A stretch of DNA of 64,000 nucleotides from CAYNST01 sp964546435 (GTDB taxonomy: Bacteria; Pseudomonadota; Gammaproteobacteria; Pseudomonadales; Cellvibrionaceae), in the NCBI GenBank assembly GCA_964546435.1, contig CAZJKJ010000005.1, positions 30,737 to 94,736 of the forward strand, read 5' to 3'. Positions within the stretch are counted from its first letter, which is position 1; every line of letters begins with the position of its first letter. The translations under genes and the position numbers were made by a program. Shown piece by piece: positions 43,584 through 51,628 of the stretch. The notes below the pieces were generated by a model. The model worked only from the letters and a program-made list of their open reading frames with translations. It was not told the origin of the DNA and made no database searches.

Positions 43584-44141
43584 ATGGACTCGCTCCCGCT
43601 ACTGGTAGATGCCCAAGAGGCGCTCGAATATTTATCCAAAACACATGCGCCCAATGATGCCCTGCTCGCCTACATCGTTCGCATATTGGTAAAGGATGGC
43701 TATTCAAATAGCCGGATCGGCCAGGTGCTCGGACTTAGTAAGGGCTACACCGTTACGCACTACAAGCGCTGCGGCCTGCGTCTTTCAGAGCCCGAGCTTA
43801 GCCTGTGGTTTAACAATCCCGAGCGCATCACCCTTGGGCATGCCCGGATTCTTGCCAGCATCCCCGATTCGGATCGCGATCACTGGATGCGCACCGTCAT
43901 CAAATCAAGGCTGCCCATTGCCAGCCTTAAGGCCCAGATCCACGGCCAGAAAGATCCAGCCGATGTGGACATCGCCAAGTACGCCGAGCGGATGAGTGAT
44001 CACATCCACCGGGGGGTGTCTATAAAATTTGACAAGACGAGCTACTGCGGGAAAATCACGCTCGATTACTACGGTTTGGAGGATCTTGATGATATTGCTC
44101 AGAAGCTGGGCTTTGAGGCGGCGGAGAGTGAGATCCTTTAG
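43584..44141 (+). CDS. ParB-HTH-domain DNA-binding protein
   Basis: About 185 residues from the ATG at 43584, preceded by AGAGGA. The TTG at 43557 is an alternative. The first half matches the DNA-binding helix-turn-helix of ParB/KorB proteins: GYSNSRIGQVLGLSKGYTVT followed by RITLGHARILASIP, the typical G-x-(S/T)-x-(G/A)-HAR pair. The N-terminal CTP-binding/nuclease domain of true ParB is missing, so it cannot slide as ParB does and looks like a free-standing regulator or adaptor. The stop codon lies inside palindrome site 2, and site 1 is just upstream, so autoregulation is likely. The main parA-parB pair is nearby but separate. Confidence 0.7.
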   Translation: MDSLPLLVDAQEALEYLSKTHAPNDALLAYIVRILVKDGYSNSRIGQVLGLSKGYTVTHYKRCGLRLSEPELSLWFNNPERITLGHARILASIPDSDRDHWMRTVIKSRLPIASLKAQIHGQKDPADVDIAKYAERMSDHIHRGVSIKFDKTSYCGKITLDYYGLEDLDDIAQKLGFEAAESEIL

Positions 44142-44152
44142 TCACGTGACTA
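44139..44152. promoter_or_regulatory. Palindrome site 2, TAGTCACGTGACTA
   Basis: Perfect palindrome overlapping the stop codon of the ParB-like gene (TAG at 44139-44141). Confidence 0.75.
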
Positions 44153-44276
44153 TTAAATCCGCTTTATGAGCCCTTGCGATGGACCAGTAGCCGTTGCGGC
44201 CATTGCACCTGCGGTGCCCGCATGGCGCACCTGGGCCACCCTATAGAGGCAGGCGACTGCGCCAGGTGTCGATCTT

Positions 44277-44290
44277 TAGTCATGTGACTA
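44277..44290. promoter_or_regulatory. Palindrome site 3, TAGTCATGTGACTA
   Basis: One-mismatch copy of sites 1 and 2. It lies three bases past the stop of the leftward gene at 44293. Confidence 0.65.
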
Positions 44291-44292
44291 TG

Positions 44293-44841
44293 TTAAGCGC
44301 TATTAAGCTCTCTTTGTCTTGCCAGGTGATAAAGGCGCTGTTCGAGCTCTGCCTGCATGTCTCGCAGCTTGGCAAGATTGGTCTTGGTTTTTCCGATGAC
44401 GCTGCCTGGTGGCGGTGGGTTCGCCACCGCGTACCGCTGAAGCTCGCTCTCGCCCTTATGAATAAGGCCGCGCATCCGCTCAATGCCCTTTTCGATGATG
44501 TCGATTTTTTCGCTTATCTTGCACTGCCTATGCTGATCTGCTGGCGCCAGCACTTGCGCCGGGGCATCCACCGCAGGCTCAGGCAGAGCCTGCTCCGCCA
44601 AATCATGGTTCAAATGATCCCCCAAATCCGGGCACCTGCCAAAAGGCGCCGGATAGAGACTCAAAAAATTCTCCATCGCCTCGCAAAAAGCGAGGTACTG
44701 CTGCCTTTTGATCGCTTGATTTTCCTCGGCCTGCATTCTTCTGAACTCCACACAAAGCCGAGCCCAGTCAAACCTCTTATTAAGCTCTGCTACATCTAGG
44801 TCATCAGTGTCCACGATGGGGCTACCCTCTTTTGCCCTCAA
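44293..44841 (-). CDS. Coiled-coil protein in the par operon
   Basis: This 182-residue protein is not recognised. It starts inside the 3' end of parB (20-base overlap) and is the third gene of the parA-parB unit. Its C-terminal third (IERMRGLIHKGESELQRYA and LAKLRDMQAELEQRLYHLA) is coiled coil; the middle is proline/alanine-rich. A plasmid-stability accessory factor is the likely role from position. Confidence 0.6.
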   Translation of the reverse strand: MRAKEGSPIVDTDDLDVAELNKRFDWARLCVEFRRMQAEENQAIKRQQYLAFCEAMENFLSLYPAPFGRCPDLGDHLNHDLAEQALPEPAVDAPAQVLAPADQHRQCKISEKIDIIEKGIERMRGLIHKGESELQRYAVANPPPPGSVIGKTKTNLAKLRDMQAELEQRLYHLARQRELNSA

Positions 44842-45937
44842 GCGATCGTATCAGGGCATCGACATTCTCATTCAGGCGATTCTGGACCTGATCCAGATCC
44901 GCCCAGTTAACATCGCTCCAATCCATATCCTTAAGCCCGCCATCGATGATAATCTTCACGGCCTTGAGCCCGGCCGGATCGCCTTTGATGGCAGGAAGCT
45001 TGATGGCAGTTCTTGCCCTGCCCTTGCGCCTGGCCGGCGCATCGTCCTGTGTGTGCGAGGCCTTGCTCTTTCTGGCCTCCTCAAGGCTCACATCCTCAAT
45101 GGCCATCGCGTGCAGAAGCGCCGCTCTTTCCTCCGGGGTTTTCGCGCACCGGATCAGCTCAAGCGCCTCATCAAGGCTCTTGATCGCGCCGCGCGCGATC
45201 GCATCAAGCACATCATGCTGAGCGATAACTTTCAGATACTTGTAGTAGTAGGCGCGGGAGACGCCCATGAAGCTCCACTCGTTGCCCTTTACCAGCTTGC
45301 CGGCCGCAGCGAGCTCATCATATGCGTTCTTAAAATCGATCACTTTGGCGCCAAAGCTCAGGTCTTCTCGAGAGCTGTTCTCTATAAGCCTTGCAGCACT
45401 GATGAATTCGGGCCTTTTTTCATAGACTTTACAGGTAATCCGGTAGCGATCACCAAAAGCTATTTTCATGGCCAGGAATCGCCTGGAGCCAAAAATTACC
45501 CTGAATCGCCCGCGAAAGGGGTACACCGCTATGGGCGACTGTAAAGGGGTTACCTTTAACTGCTCAGAAAGCTCGATAAGCCCGTCAATAAGATCCTGAT
45601 TTTCTTTGTGATCAGGATGCTCAGGTGGCAGCATGTTCTTGGTTGGATTTCCAAGGGATATGTGCCGGGTTCGCGTGTTGTTCTCATCGAGCATAATGCT
45701 CGCAAGATTGACCTCATCAAGCTGAAATGCCTCCCTTAGCGGGGCGTTTTCGTCGCTCGGCTTGATCCACTGCTGCTCTACGCTCTGGGCGTTTGAGAGA
45801 CTTTTGCGCATGCCTGCGCTCGTCTTGACGGCCGGGGGCGTATCGCACGACGGCTCAGGCGCGCCCTGGCGCTCAAGCGCTGCAGCCTCCTCACGCTGTG
45901 GGTTCAGGGCGCTTTTCTTTCGAAGCCCCCCGCTCAC
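44822..45937 (-). CDS. parB: Plasmid partition protein ParB
   Basis: This 371-residue protein has ParB motifs. There is an N-terminal region with NTRTRHISLG (about 85-94), then IAVYPFRGRFRVIFGSRRFLA (about 137-157), the GERR-like box II used for CTP binding. ENSSREDLSF follows at about 190. A helix-turn-helix follows (SFMGVSRAYYYKYLKVIAQH, about 222-241). The first 60 residues are a low-complexity arm that would bind ParA. It overlaps parA by four bases (ATGA). ParB binds parS sites, which I cannot assign with certainty; the AGTACAAATAT boxes at 46962 and 49053 are possible. Confidence 0.85.
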   Translation of the reverse strand: MSGGLRKKSALNPQREEAAALERQGAPEPSCDTPPAVKTSAGMRKSLSNAQSVEQQWIKPSDENAPLREAFQLDEVNLASIMLDENNTRTRHISLGNPTKNMLPPEHPDHKENQDLIDGLIELSEQLKVTPLQSPIAVYPFRGRFRVIFGSRRFLAMKIAFGDRYRITCKVYEKRPEFISAARLIENSSREDLSFGAKVIDFKNAYDELAAAGKLVKGNEWSFMGVSRAYYYKYLKVIAQHDVLDAIARGAIKSLDEALELIRCAKTPEERAALLHAMAIEDVSLEEARKSKASHTQDDAPARRKGRARTAIKLPAIKGDPAGLKAVKIIIDGGLKDMDWSDVNWADLDQVQNRLNENVDALIRSLEGKRG

Positions 45938-46902
45938 GCGCCTACCCTCATTTGCCCATCACGCGCGCCATACATGCGCTCGCGAACAAATTCGATAAAG
46001 GTCTGGATCTGCGCCTCGGCATTCGTATCTTCGAGCGTGCAGTCGCTAATCGGACCCATCGGCAGCTGCTCAAGACCAATCGCCACCAGGCGCTTGATGT
46101 TAAAGGGGGCCATATACTCCCGGGTGATTGGGCTTTCTCGCAGGATCTGCAGGTTCGCTCGATGCTTGTTCAGGCGCTCATCGATCTGATTGGGAATGAT
46201 GCCAATCAGATTCAGGTCTGTCTCACGATAGCGGTTCTCTCTGTCGACCTCGTAGATCATTCTCTGTACACCGTCCATTGAAAATGTTCCGGCTTGAGTG
46301 GGCAAAATCAGGTCCGTAATCGCCCTTAAAATGGGCGTAGTGATAAGCGACTTACCCGGCGGGCAGTCAAATACCACAAGATCGTAGAGCTCCTGGACAT
46401 CGGGCTGCTTAAAGAAGCTGTGCATGAACTGGTATATCGCATCAAGGGTGGTGCTATCTGCCGATTCCTTGATGCCATCAAAGGTCTTCAGAACGATGCC
46501 GTCCGAGGGCAGCACATCAAGACGCGGGTGAATTTGGGTAGGGTATGGCATGACCGGATTGCCGTAGTACAGATCCACCGAGTTTGACCTTCCTCCCCAC
46601 TCCACATCCTCCGGATCATCCGGGTTGTAATCCGGGTGGATCGGCGGTAACGAGTACCCCTCCCCTTCGATCGTCTCCATGCGCAAAAGCGACTTTGATG
46701 CGTTTTGCTGCTCATCAACGTCAATAAGCAGGACGCGCTTTTTGACTTCCGGGATGTAGCCAAACGCGGCGCGGATCGCCAAATGTAGCGCCAGGGTGGT
46801 TTTGCCGGTGCCGCCCTTTTGCATTGCGCATGCCACCACGCGCATCCCGTTATACATTTGACCTGGATGCCCTGGTTTATTTGCCTGTGAGTCGGCCATC
46901 AT
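45934..46902 (-). CDS. parA: Plasmid partition ATPase ParA
   Basis: This 322-residue protein has the deviant Walker A motif KGGTGKTT at residues 29-36, the signature LLIDVDEQQNASKSLL (about 58-73) and Walker B-type VVFDCPPGKSLITTP (about 175-189). It lacks an N-terminal helix-turn-helix, so it is of the smaller class that usually does not repress its own promoter directly. It uses ATP-dependent nucleoid binding to move plasmid copies to the cell halves. It is divergent from rep; an inverted repeat in the shared gap (46950-46969) is a likely control site. Confidence 0.92.
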   Translation of the reverse strand: MMADSQANKPGHPGQMYNGMRVVACAMQKGGTGKTTLALHLAIRAAFGYIPEVKKRVLLIDVDEQQNASKSLLRMETIEGEGYSLPPIHPDYNPDDPEDVEWGGRSNSVDLYYGNPVMPYPTQIHPRLDVLPSDGIVLKTFDGIKESADSTTLDAIYQFMHSFFKQPDVQELYDLVVFDCPPGKSLITTPILRAITDLILPTQAGTFSMDGVQRMIYEVDRENRYRETDLNLIGIIPNQIDERLNKHRANLQILRESPITREYMAPFNIKRLVAIGLEQLPMGPISDCTLEDTNAEAQIQTFIEFVRERMYGARDGQMRVGA

Positions 46903-46949
46903 TTTCCCCAGTCAGTGCTGATGAACTCACAGGATTATATGGGCTTTGT

Positions 46950-46969
46950 TTTGTACTTGCCAGTACAAA
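46950..46969. promoter_or_regulatory. Inverted repeat upstream of parA and rep
   Basis: TTTGTACT-TGCC-AGTACAAA, eight-base arms and four-base centre, in the parA-rep divergent gap. The right arm extends into AGTACAAATAT (46962-46972), which recurs at 49053-49063. Operator or partition site candidate. Confidence 0.55.
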
Positions 46970-47090
46970 TATAACCTCGTATAAATAGGTTAGCAGAGTC
47001 AAAACGCCGCGACTATCCTGGTATTTAAATTTTAAATATTTTTTTGTTATTTCTATATTTTTCAATGGCTTACTACGGTTTCCAATAAAT

Positions 47091-47124
47091 GTCTCTGCGG
47101 AGACTCAGGGGCAATTTGCTGCCC
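47091..47124 (+). promoter_or_regulatory. Two hairpins in the rep leader
   Basis: GTCTC-TGCG-GAGAC (47091-47104) and GGGCA-ATTTGC-TGCCC (47109-47124) lie just before the AAGGAT ribosome binding site and the ATG of rep. They could control rep translation, for example with an antisense RNA, which I cannot show. Confidence 0.4.
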
Positions 47125-47137
47125 ATAAGGATAAAAA

Positions 47138-48628
47138 ATGCCGACAACCCTACGGCCGCCCTACATCTCCAATGAAAACCAGATCACGTTAGATCAGCTG
47201 ATAGCCCTTTCCCGGGAGTTAATCCTCACTGAAAGCGAAATCCAGTATTTAAAGGCAATCTTTCGATTGGTGGAAATCCATGGTCGTGAGCTTGCTATGA
47301 GCGAGCTTTTAGATGAGAACGTAAAATCGCTCAGCGGGGTTCGTAAGCGACTCAACACTCTGGCAGAAAAAGGCGCGATGACGCTGGATAAGCGCAAAAT
47401 ACCGAGCGTGAGAAAGCCGGTGTCGGTCTATCGGTTTAAGAAATTGACCATGGCAGGGCTCATCTCTCAGTCACGCGAGCAAGCACCCTCGGGCGCCACC
47501 CGCAGCAGCTCAGAGGTCTCAAAAGAGCACCTGAGCTATGACCCCGCATACGAGCCGTTTCTTAAGGATCCGGCTATCGATGATCTGATTTGCTCGGTTC
47601 TGTATACCGCGCTGGACTATAACCGCAAGGGGCGCGAAAAAGAGATTGATATCGTCGTCGACTGGTATGGGGACAAGGTCAGGGTTATCGCTTCGTGTCA
47701 GCACCGATCTGACCTGGTGGTTGCGCGCATTACCGATTTGAAATACTACATCGCCATTCTAACGCTGGCCGAGGAAATTACGGCGCAATCCATAATGCTC
47801 GGCAAAACGCCAACCAACTTTTTCAAGATGGACACCAAGTTCATCAATGCCTTTCTTGGCAAGGCCAATGAGGGCGGCAATATTGCAACTCTAATCGAAG
47901 CGATGCGGCGGCTAAACAGCACCGAGTTTCATGTGCCTGCCCTGCCCCAGAGAATTATCGAGCGCTACGGCTTTACCAGCGGATCCATGTCTCTTACCCC
48001 AATATCAGACTTTGCGAACTTTCACGATGACAACCCCAACGGATCCAGGCGCTCGGTTGTGTTTTTCTCACTTCCGGCCGCTATCTTTCAGGGCATCCTG
48101 AGCGATCGAATCAACGTGTTTCGCATTAATCCGGAAGTGCTTAAGGAAAAAAATGAGGTGATTTTTGGACTTCACCTTTTTTGTCGCAGAAGAATTGGTC
48201 ACAAGGCAAGTTACAACCATCGAGTTACCCTTGAGCAGTTGAGAATGCAGGTGGCGCCGAATATGACAAAACGGGCGTTTGCATCAAAGCTCTTTGATGG
48301 GCTGGCCGCGGTGCATCTGCGCCAGGTCGCTCAGAGCGAGCGCGACCCGCGAAGAAAGATGAGCCTAAAGCCTGTCATTTACAATGTCCAAAAACCGCGC
48401 TCAAATGAAATCATTGGTTTCTATGCCAGCGTGCATGGTTACTACGTTGGCATCAGCGGGCAGAATGTTTCAATTCACATTGATTCATCTGACCCCTATG
48501 TGGGCGTTAAGAGTCGGGCCCGCCAGCTTAAGGGCAAAACCGCCCTGCTCTCAAAAATTGAGGATGAGAGCTCGATCGCCGACATCGATGTTGATTCGCT
48601 GAAAGACCAGTACGATATTTTCAAGTGA
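47138..48628 (+). CDS. repA: Plasmid replication initiator protein
   Basis: This 496-residue protein is taken as the initiator because of its layout and place. It has an N-terminal winged-helix-like region with LTESEIQYLKAIFRLVEIHG (about 30-49) and a core about 140-440 with SVVFFSLPAAIFQGILS and VTLEQLRMQVAPNMTKRAFA, as in broad plasmid RepA initiators with tandem winged helices. It lies beside parAB, and an iteron array with DnaA boxes lies 650 bases downstream. Iteron-binding initiators open the adjacent AT-rich DNA and recruit helicase. I cannot name the incompatibility group. No frameshift is seen. Confidence 0.7.
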   Translation: MPTTLRPPYISNENQITLDQLIALSRELILTESEIQYLKAIFRLVEIHGRELAMSELLDENVKSLSGVRKRLNTLAEKGAMTLDKRKIPSVRKPVSVYRFKKLTMAGLISQSREQAPSGATRSSSEVSKEHLSYDPAYEPFLKDPAIDDLICSVLYTALDYNRKGREKEIDIVVDWYGDKVRVIASCQHRSDLVVARITDLKYYIAILTLAEEITAQSIMLGKTPTNFFKMDTKFINAFLGKANEGGNIATLIEAMRRLNSTEFHVPALPQRIIERYGFTSGSMSLTPISDFANFHDDNPNGSRRSVVFFSLPAAIFQGILSDRINVFRINPEVLKEKNEVIFGLHLFCRRRIGHKASYNHRVTLEQLRMQVAPNMTKRAFASKLFDGLAAVHLRQVAQSERDPRRKMSLKPVIYNVQKPRSNEIIGFYASVHGYYVGISGQNVSIHIDSSDPYVGVKSRARQLKGKTALLSKIEDESSIADIDVDSLKDQYDIFK

Positions 48629-49174
48629 GTGAGCAGGAATTTGCTTTCGGACGGAGCGAAGCCGCACTTTGAGGGAAAATATCCTAGACCCATACTTCCC
48701 TTGTAATCATCGTCGAGCCCTGCCTGCCGGGAATCCCTGAAGCGCTCTTCCCATCCAGTTTCTGCCCGCCTTTGAGTAAGTAACGTGTCAGGCGCCCCCT
48801 GCACACCTTACTCCTCACCGCCAGGCCCTGCCTGCCAGGGCCACATAAGTCTCTGCACGGCGCTGCGCCGTCGCGCCATTGTGTCTGTGCTACATCAAAA
48901 CAGCTTGCCCGGGGCGCGACTGATTAGTGCTGTCTGGCCGCTGGGGCACCGATGCGGTTTCGCTTTGGGAAAGTTTGGGGTAGAGGTAATGGGCCTTAAT
49001 CTGCAATTACAGCCCCTGTGTGCCTTATAGGGCGGAGGCAATGTAATGATGTAGTACAAATATCATAGTATGGATCTTCGCTTTGCCGATCTGCGATTCA
49101 GTTACTGATCAACCGCTTGTTTTTTTTGGTGCGCATGAAGGAGCTCATGAGTCTTATGCAAGTGTTTACCCGTG
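48629..49174. other. Non-coding region between rep and the origin
   Basis: No supported gene in 546 bases. It contains the hairpin GGCCCTG-CCTGC-CAGGGCC (about 48824-48842, with a similar CCCTGCCTGCC at 48718), a hairpin ACGGCGC/GCGCCGT near 48855-48870 and the box AGTACAAATAT (49053-49063) that is also found upstream of rep. Repeats and the distance to the iterons suggest origin accessory DNA. Confidence 0.5.
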
Positions 49175-49284
49175 TTTATATAAATCTATAGGTTTTAAAA
49201 ATATAGTAGATATACAGGTATACCATATTTAATATAGAGCCACCGTAACCCATTGTATTTAAAGGTATATTTAGGTGAAATTAG
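49175..49284. other. AT-rich segment, likely unwinding element
   Basis: A run of A/T-dominated sequence (TATATAAATCTATAGG, TAGTAGATATACAGGTATAC and so on) directly next to the iterons, the usual place of the DNA unwinding element. Confidence 0.6.
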
Positions 49285-49402
49285 ATTTTCACTCCGCTCT
49301 TTTGTATTTTCACTCCGCCCTTTTGTATTTTCACTCCGCTCTATCGTATTTTCACTCCGCTCTTTATATTTTCACTCCGGCGCCCCCAGATTTTCACTCC
49401 GC
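49285..49402 (+). repeat. oriV: Iteron array of the replication origin (oriV)
   Basis: Six direct repeats of ATTTTCACTCCGC start at 49285, 49306, 49327, 49348, 49368 and 49390 (the fifth ends CCGG). The spacing is 20-22 bases, two helical turns, so all face the same side of DNA. A seventh isolated copy is at 49520-49532. The flanking CTCTTTTGT segments are also partly repeated. Three DnaA boxes follow and an AT-rich stretch precedes, the full layout of an iteron-type plasmid origin bound by the initiator encoded at 47138. Confidence 0.9.
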
Positions 49403-49415
49403 TCTCGGCGGTGAG

Positions 49416-49446
49416 TTATCAACATCTTACCCACAGCTTATCCACA
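49416..49446 (+). promoter_or_regulatory. Three DnaA boxes
   Basis: TTATCAACA (49416-49424), TTACCCACA (49427-49435) and TTATCCACA (49438-49446) are spaced eleven bases apart. The third is the perfect consensus, the first two have one mismatch each. Host DnaA is therefore expected to take part in origin opening. Confidence 0.85.
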
Positions 49447-49519
49447 GGTTATTTGGTGGAAGTAACCGTACAAACACCATTTACGGAGCGATCAGATAGC
49501 GCCTTGCGGTGGCGCTCGT

Positions 49520-49532
49520 ATTTTCACTCCGC
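49520..49532 (+). repeat. Isolated seventh iteron
   Basis: ATTTTCACTCCGC, identical to the array units, 118 bases beyond it. It could bind initiator for control of copy number or plasmid pairing. Confidence 0.75.
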
Positions 49533-49676
49533 CCTTATCGAGCCGGCCCGCCAGGCGGCATCAGGCCGGATCGTCTTCGTCTTTTCGAATCAACCATTGT
49601 CTCTGATCGAGCAAGGGGTGCGGCAGGTAGCAGTGGGGTGGGGGGGTAATAGCACTGGCAGGAGCGAACGGGCGCA

Positions 49677-49705
49677 TTGCTATTTTATATATTTCATGGT
49701 ATAAT
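49677..49705 (+). promoter_or_regulatory. Promoter for the exonuclease gene
   Basis: TTGCTA (49677-49682), 17 bases, TATAAT (49700-49705). Confidence 0.65.
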
Positions 49706-49737
49706 ATTAGCATCCCGGGATGTTGTCAGGTGGCATT

Positions 49738-50577
49738 ATGAAGTTACTGCTGATTGATGGACAAATGACTTTGGCGACGGTCTATCGCAGCTTGAGCAGT
49801 GATGGCAGTGCGCCTGCAGGCGAGGAGCCGTTCAACTCGTGTGCGGCATCGGTGCTGCGCATGATCAGGGACTTAAAGCCAACGCACGCAGCCGTATGCT
49901 TTGATGATCCGTCGCGCTGTGCCAGGGCGGTGGCATTAAGCGGGTATCGCTCGGAGCGCTTTGTCCTTCCGGTGCATATGAGCATCGGGATCAGGAAGTT
50001 CATCGAAGACTTAAGAGGGCGCGGTGTTGCTGTGGTGGTCGCCAGAGGTGGAGGGGAGGCGGTTGATTTGATTGCAACAATGGCAAGGAAAGTAATCGAG
50101 CGCAACGCAGGGGCTGTAGTGGTGGCCGCAAGTGACAAGCGTTTTTACGGCATGCTCGGCGCAGGCCTGAGCCTGTACTCGCCCTACGGGGCAAGTAAAG
50201 GCTCCATAAAGGATTCGGTGTGGCTACAACAGCGATACGGCGTAGAGCCGAAGCGATTCAATGATTTTTTGCTCATGGCCGGCGACCAAGGCAAGGGGAT
50301 ACCTGGCATTCCAGGTATAGGCCCGAAAAGAGCAAAAGACCTGCTTGATGAATATGGTGATCTTGAGTCGATTGCAGCGAATCGAGGCTTGATTGAGGGC
50401 AGCTCGGGACAGAGCATCAGGGATCACATTGACTCCACAATCGGGGCAGTACAAGAGGCTGTCGCCTTGAATACCAGCATTCATTTGGGCGTATCACTTT
50501 CTGCAATGTCGATATCAAAAGCGCTCACTGAGCCCCGAGGATTGGCGGACAGGCAGGCTCAGGGGTTTTCGTTTTGA
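49738..50577 (+). CDS. FEN-type 5'-3' exonuclease (PolA N-domain/ExoIX-like)
   Basis: This 279-residue protein from the ATG at 49738 (AGGTGG upstream; an ATG at 49720 is less likely) resembles the 5' nuclease domain of DNA polymerase I and ExoIX. It has LLIDGQMT (about 4-11), AAVCFDD (about 60), an acidic core with GGGEAVDLIAT (about 108) and AASDKRFYGML (about 133). The helix-3-turn-helix is GIPGIPGIGPKRAKDLL (about 184-200). Some metal-binding aspartates are replaced relative to polymerase I (GGGEAVD for the usual GxEADD), so full activity is not certain. It would remove primers and flaps. Its stop overlaps the start of the ADP-ribosyltransferase-like gene. Confidence 0.8.
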   Translation: MKLLLIDGQMTLATVYRSLSSDGSAPAGEEPFNSCAASVLRMIRDLKPTHAAVCFDDPSRCARAVALSGYRSERFVLPVHMSIGIRKFIEDLRGRGVAVVVARGGGEAVDLIATMARKVIERNAGAVVVAASDKRFYGMLGAGLSLYSPYGASKGSIKDSVWLQQRYGVEPKRFNDFLLMAGDQGKGIPGIPGIGPKRAKDLLDEYGDLESIAANRGLIEGSSGQSIRDHIDSTIGAVQEAVALNTSIHLGVSLSAMSISKALTEPRGLADRQAQGFSF

Positions 50578-51086
50578 TGATTGAATCAGAAAAATTTAGA
50601 AATTGGTTTGGCGGCAGCAAGGTCGTAGATGCTAAGGGCATGCCGATGGTGGTGTACCACAATACCAATGCTGAATTCAGAGAATTTAAGGCCGGCGCCA
50701 ATAGCGGTCTGGGCGGCCGAGGCATCTATTTTTCAGAGTATCCGCTGCCGCAGTTTGGATGTCGCGTAATAAAGGTGTATCTGAAGATTGAAAACCCCAT
50801 CACCAAAGACACTGAGCTGCCGGGGATGAGAGAGATAAATTCATCCGGTATCCCGACAAAGTTTATTGACGATATATTTGAAAAGTTTCCACAGTTCGAT
50901 GGGATTATTAACAGATCAGAGATTGTTGTTAAATCACCAACACAAATAAAATCCGCCGTGGACAACAGCGGTGCCTTCGATCCGACAAATCCGGATATCT
51001 ATGATGGCAAGTCGGTCTTGCCTGAGCATGAGAGAAGATCTTTACACGATGAGTATGGGCTGGCTGATGATGGGTTTTCATTGTGA
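50577..51086 (+). CDS. ADP-ribosyltransferase-fold protein (ART-PolyVal type)
   Basis: About 169 residues from the ATG at 50577, overlapping the exonuclease stop (TGATG). It matches the ADP-ribosyltransferase domain of phage polyvalent proteins in order. Residues 6-27 read KFRNWFGGSKVVDAKGMPM then VVYHNT. GLGGRGIYFSEYP is at about 43-55, a FDGIINRSEIVV strand at about 103, and the ending PTQIKSAVDNSGAFDPTNPD is typical. The family normally forms one domain of a giant phage protein that is injected with DNA; here it stands alone, coupled to a nuclease gene. It may modify DNA-metabolism or defence proteins in the recipient. Catalysis is not shown. Confidence 0.75.
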   Translation: MIESEKFRNWFGGSKVVDAKGMPMVVYHNTNAEFREFKAGANSGLGGRGIYFSEYPLPQFGCRVIKVYLKIENPITKDTELPGMREINSSGIPTKFIDDIFEKFPQFDGIINRSEIVVKSPTQIKSAVDNSGAFDPTNPDIYDGKSVLPEHERRSLHDEYGLADDGFSL

Positions 51087-51130
51087 CAGTTAAGTCAGAA
51101 GGGCTTCCCTCGCCAGCCTGGTGGTAGCAA

Positions 51131-51500
51131 GGCGGCTACGACCGCGATACGGCACAGGGCCGAAGCGATTCAATGATTTTTTGCTCATGGCCGGCAACGA
51201 AGGCAAGTAAGTACCTGGCATCGCAGGCGCGGGCCCGAAAGCAGCAAAAGATCTGCTTGATGAATGCGGTGATCCTGAATCGATTTCTGCCAATCGTGGT
51301 TTTGTTGGGGGTGGGCAGGGCAGGGCAGGGCATCAGGGATCACATTGATGCCACGATAGGGCGATTGCAAGAGGCTGTCGCCTTGACTGCCAGCATTCAG
51401 ACGGGTGTATCACACTCTGCAATGTCGATATCGGCAGGGCTCACCGAGCGCAGAGGATTGCCGATCTGGCAAGTGCGCCCAGAACGGCAGGCGCAAGCCA
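51131..51500 (+). pseudogene. Broken duplicate of the exonuclease 3' half
   Basis: This stretch follows the exonuclease gene from about 50220 to 50570 closely, including AAGCGATTCAATGATTTTTT and the helix-turn-helix coding region. It carries an in-frame stop (GGCAAGTAA, TAA at about 51207-51209), other changes and a GGGCAGGGCAGGGCAGGG expansion. The 5' half is absent. The ADP-ribosyltransferase-like gene lies between the two copies, so a tandem duplication with partial loss is the simplest history. It is not coding. Confidence 0.85.
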
Positions 51501-51628
51501 TAACAATAGTCCGGGCGTGTAAGCGCAGGATCTTTGCCTCCAGCACAAAAAATCGTTGAAAGTCATCCGCGGAAGCATTACTATGATATTAATTAATAAC
51601 ATTGTCAAATTAAGAAAAGAGGCAGGCC

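Noticed and set aside
49285..49402. Possible CRISPR array because of regularly spaced repeats
   Set aside because: The repeat is only 13 bases and the spacing is two helical turns with similar, short spacers; DnaA boxes next to it show an iteron origin.
49275..49499. ORF encoding repeats of FHSALLY
   Set aside because: The repeats are the origin iterons read in one frame; there is no ribosome binding site and the DNA is explained by oriV.
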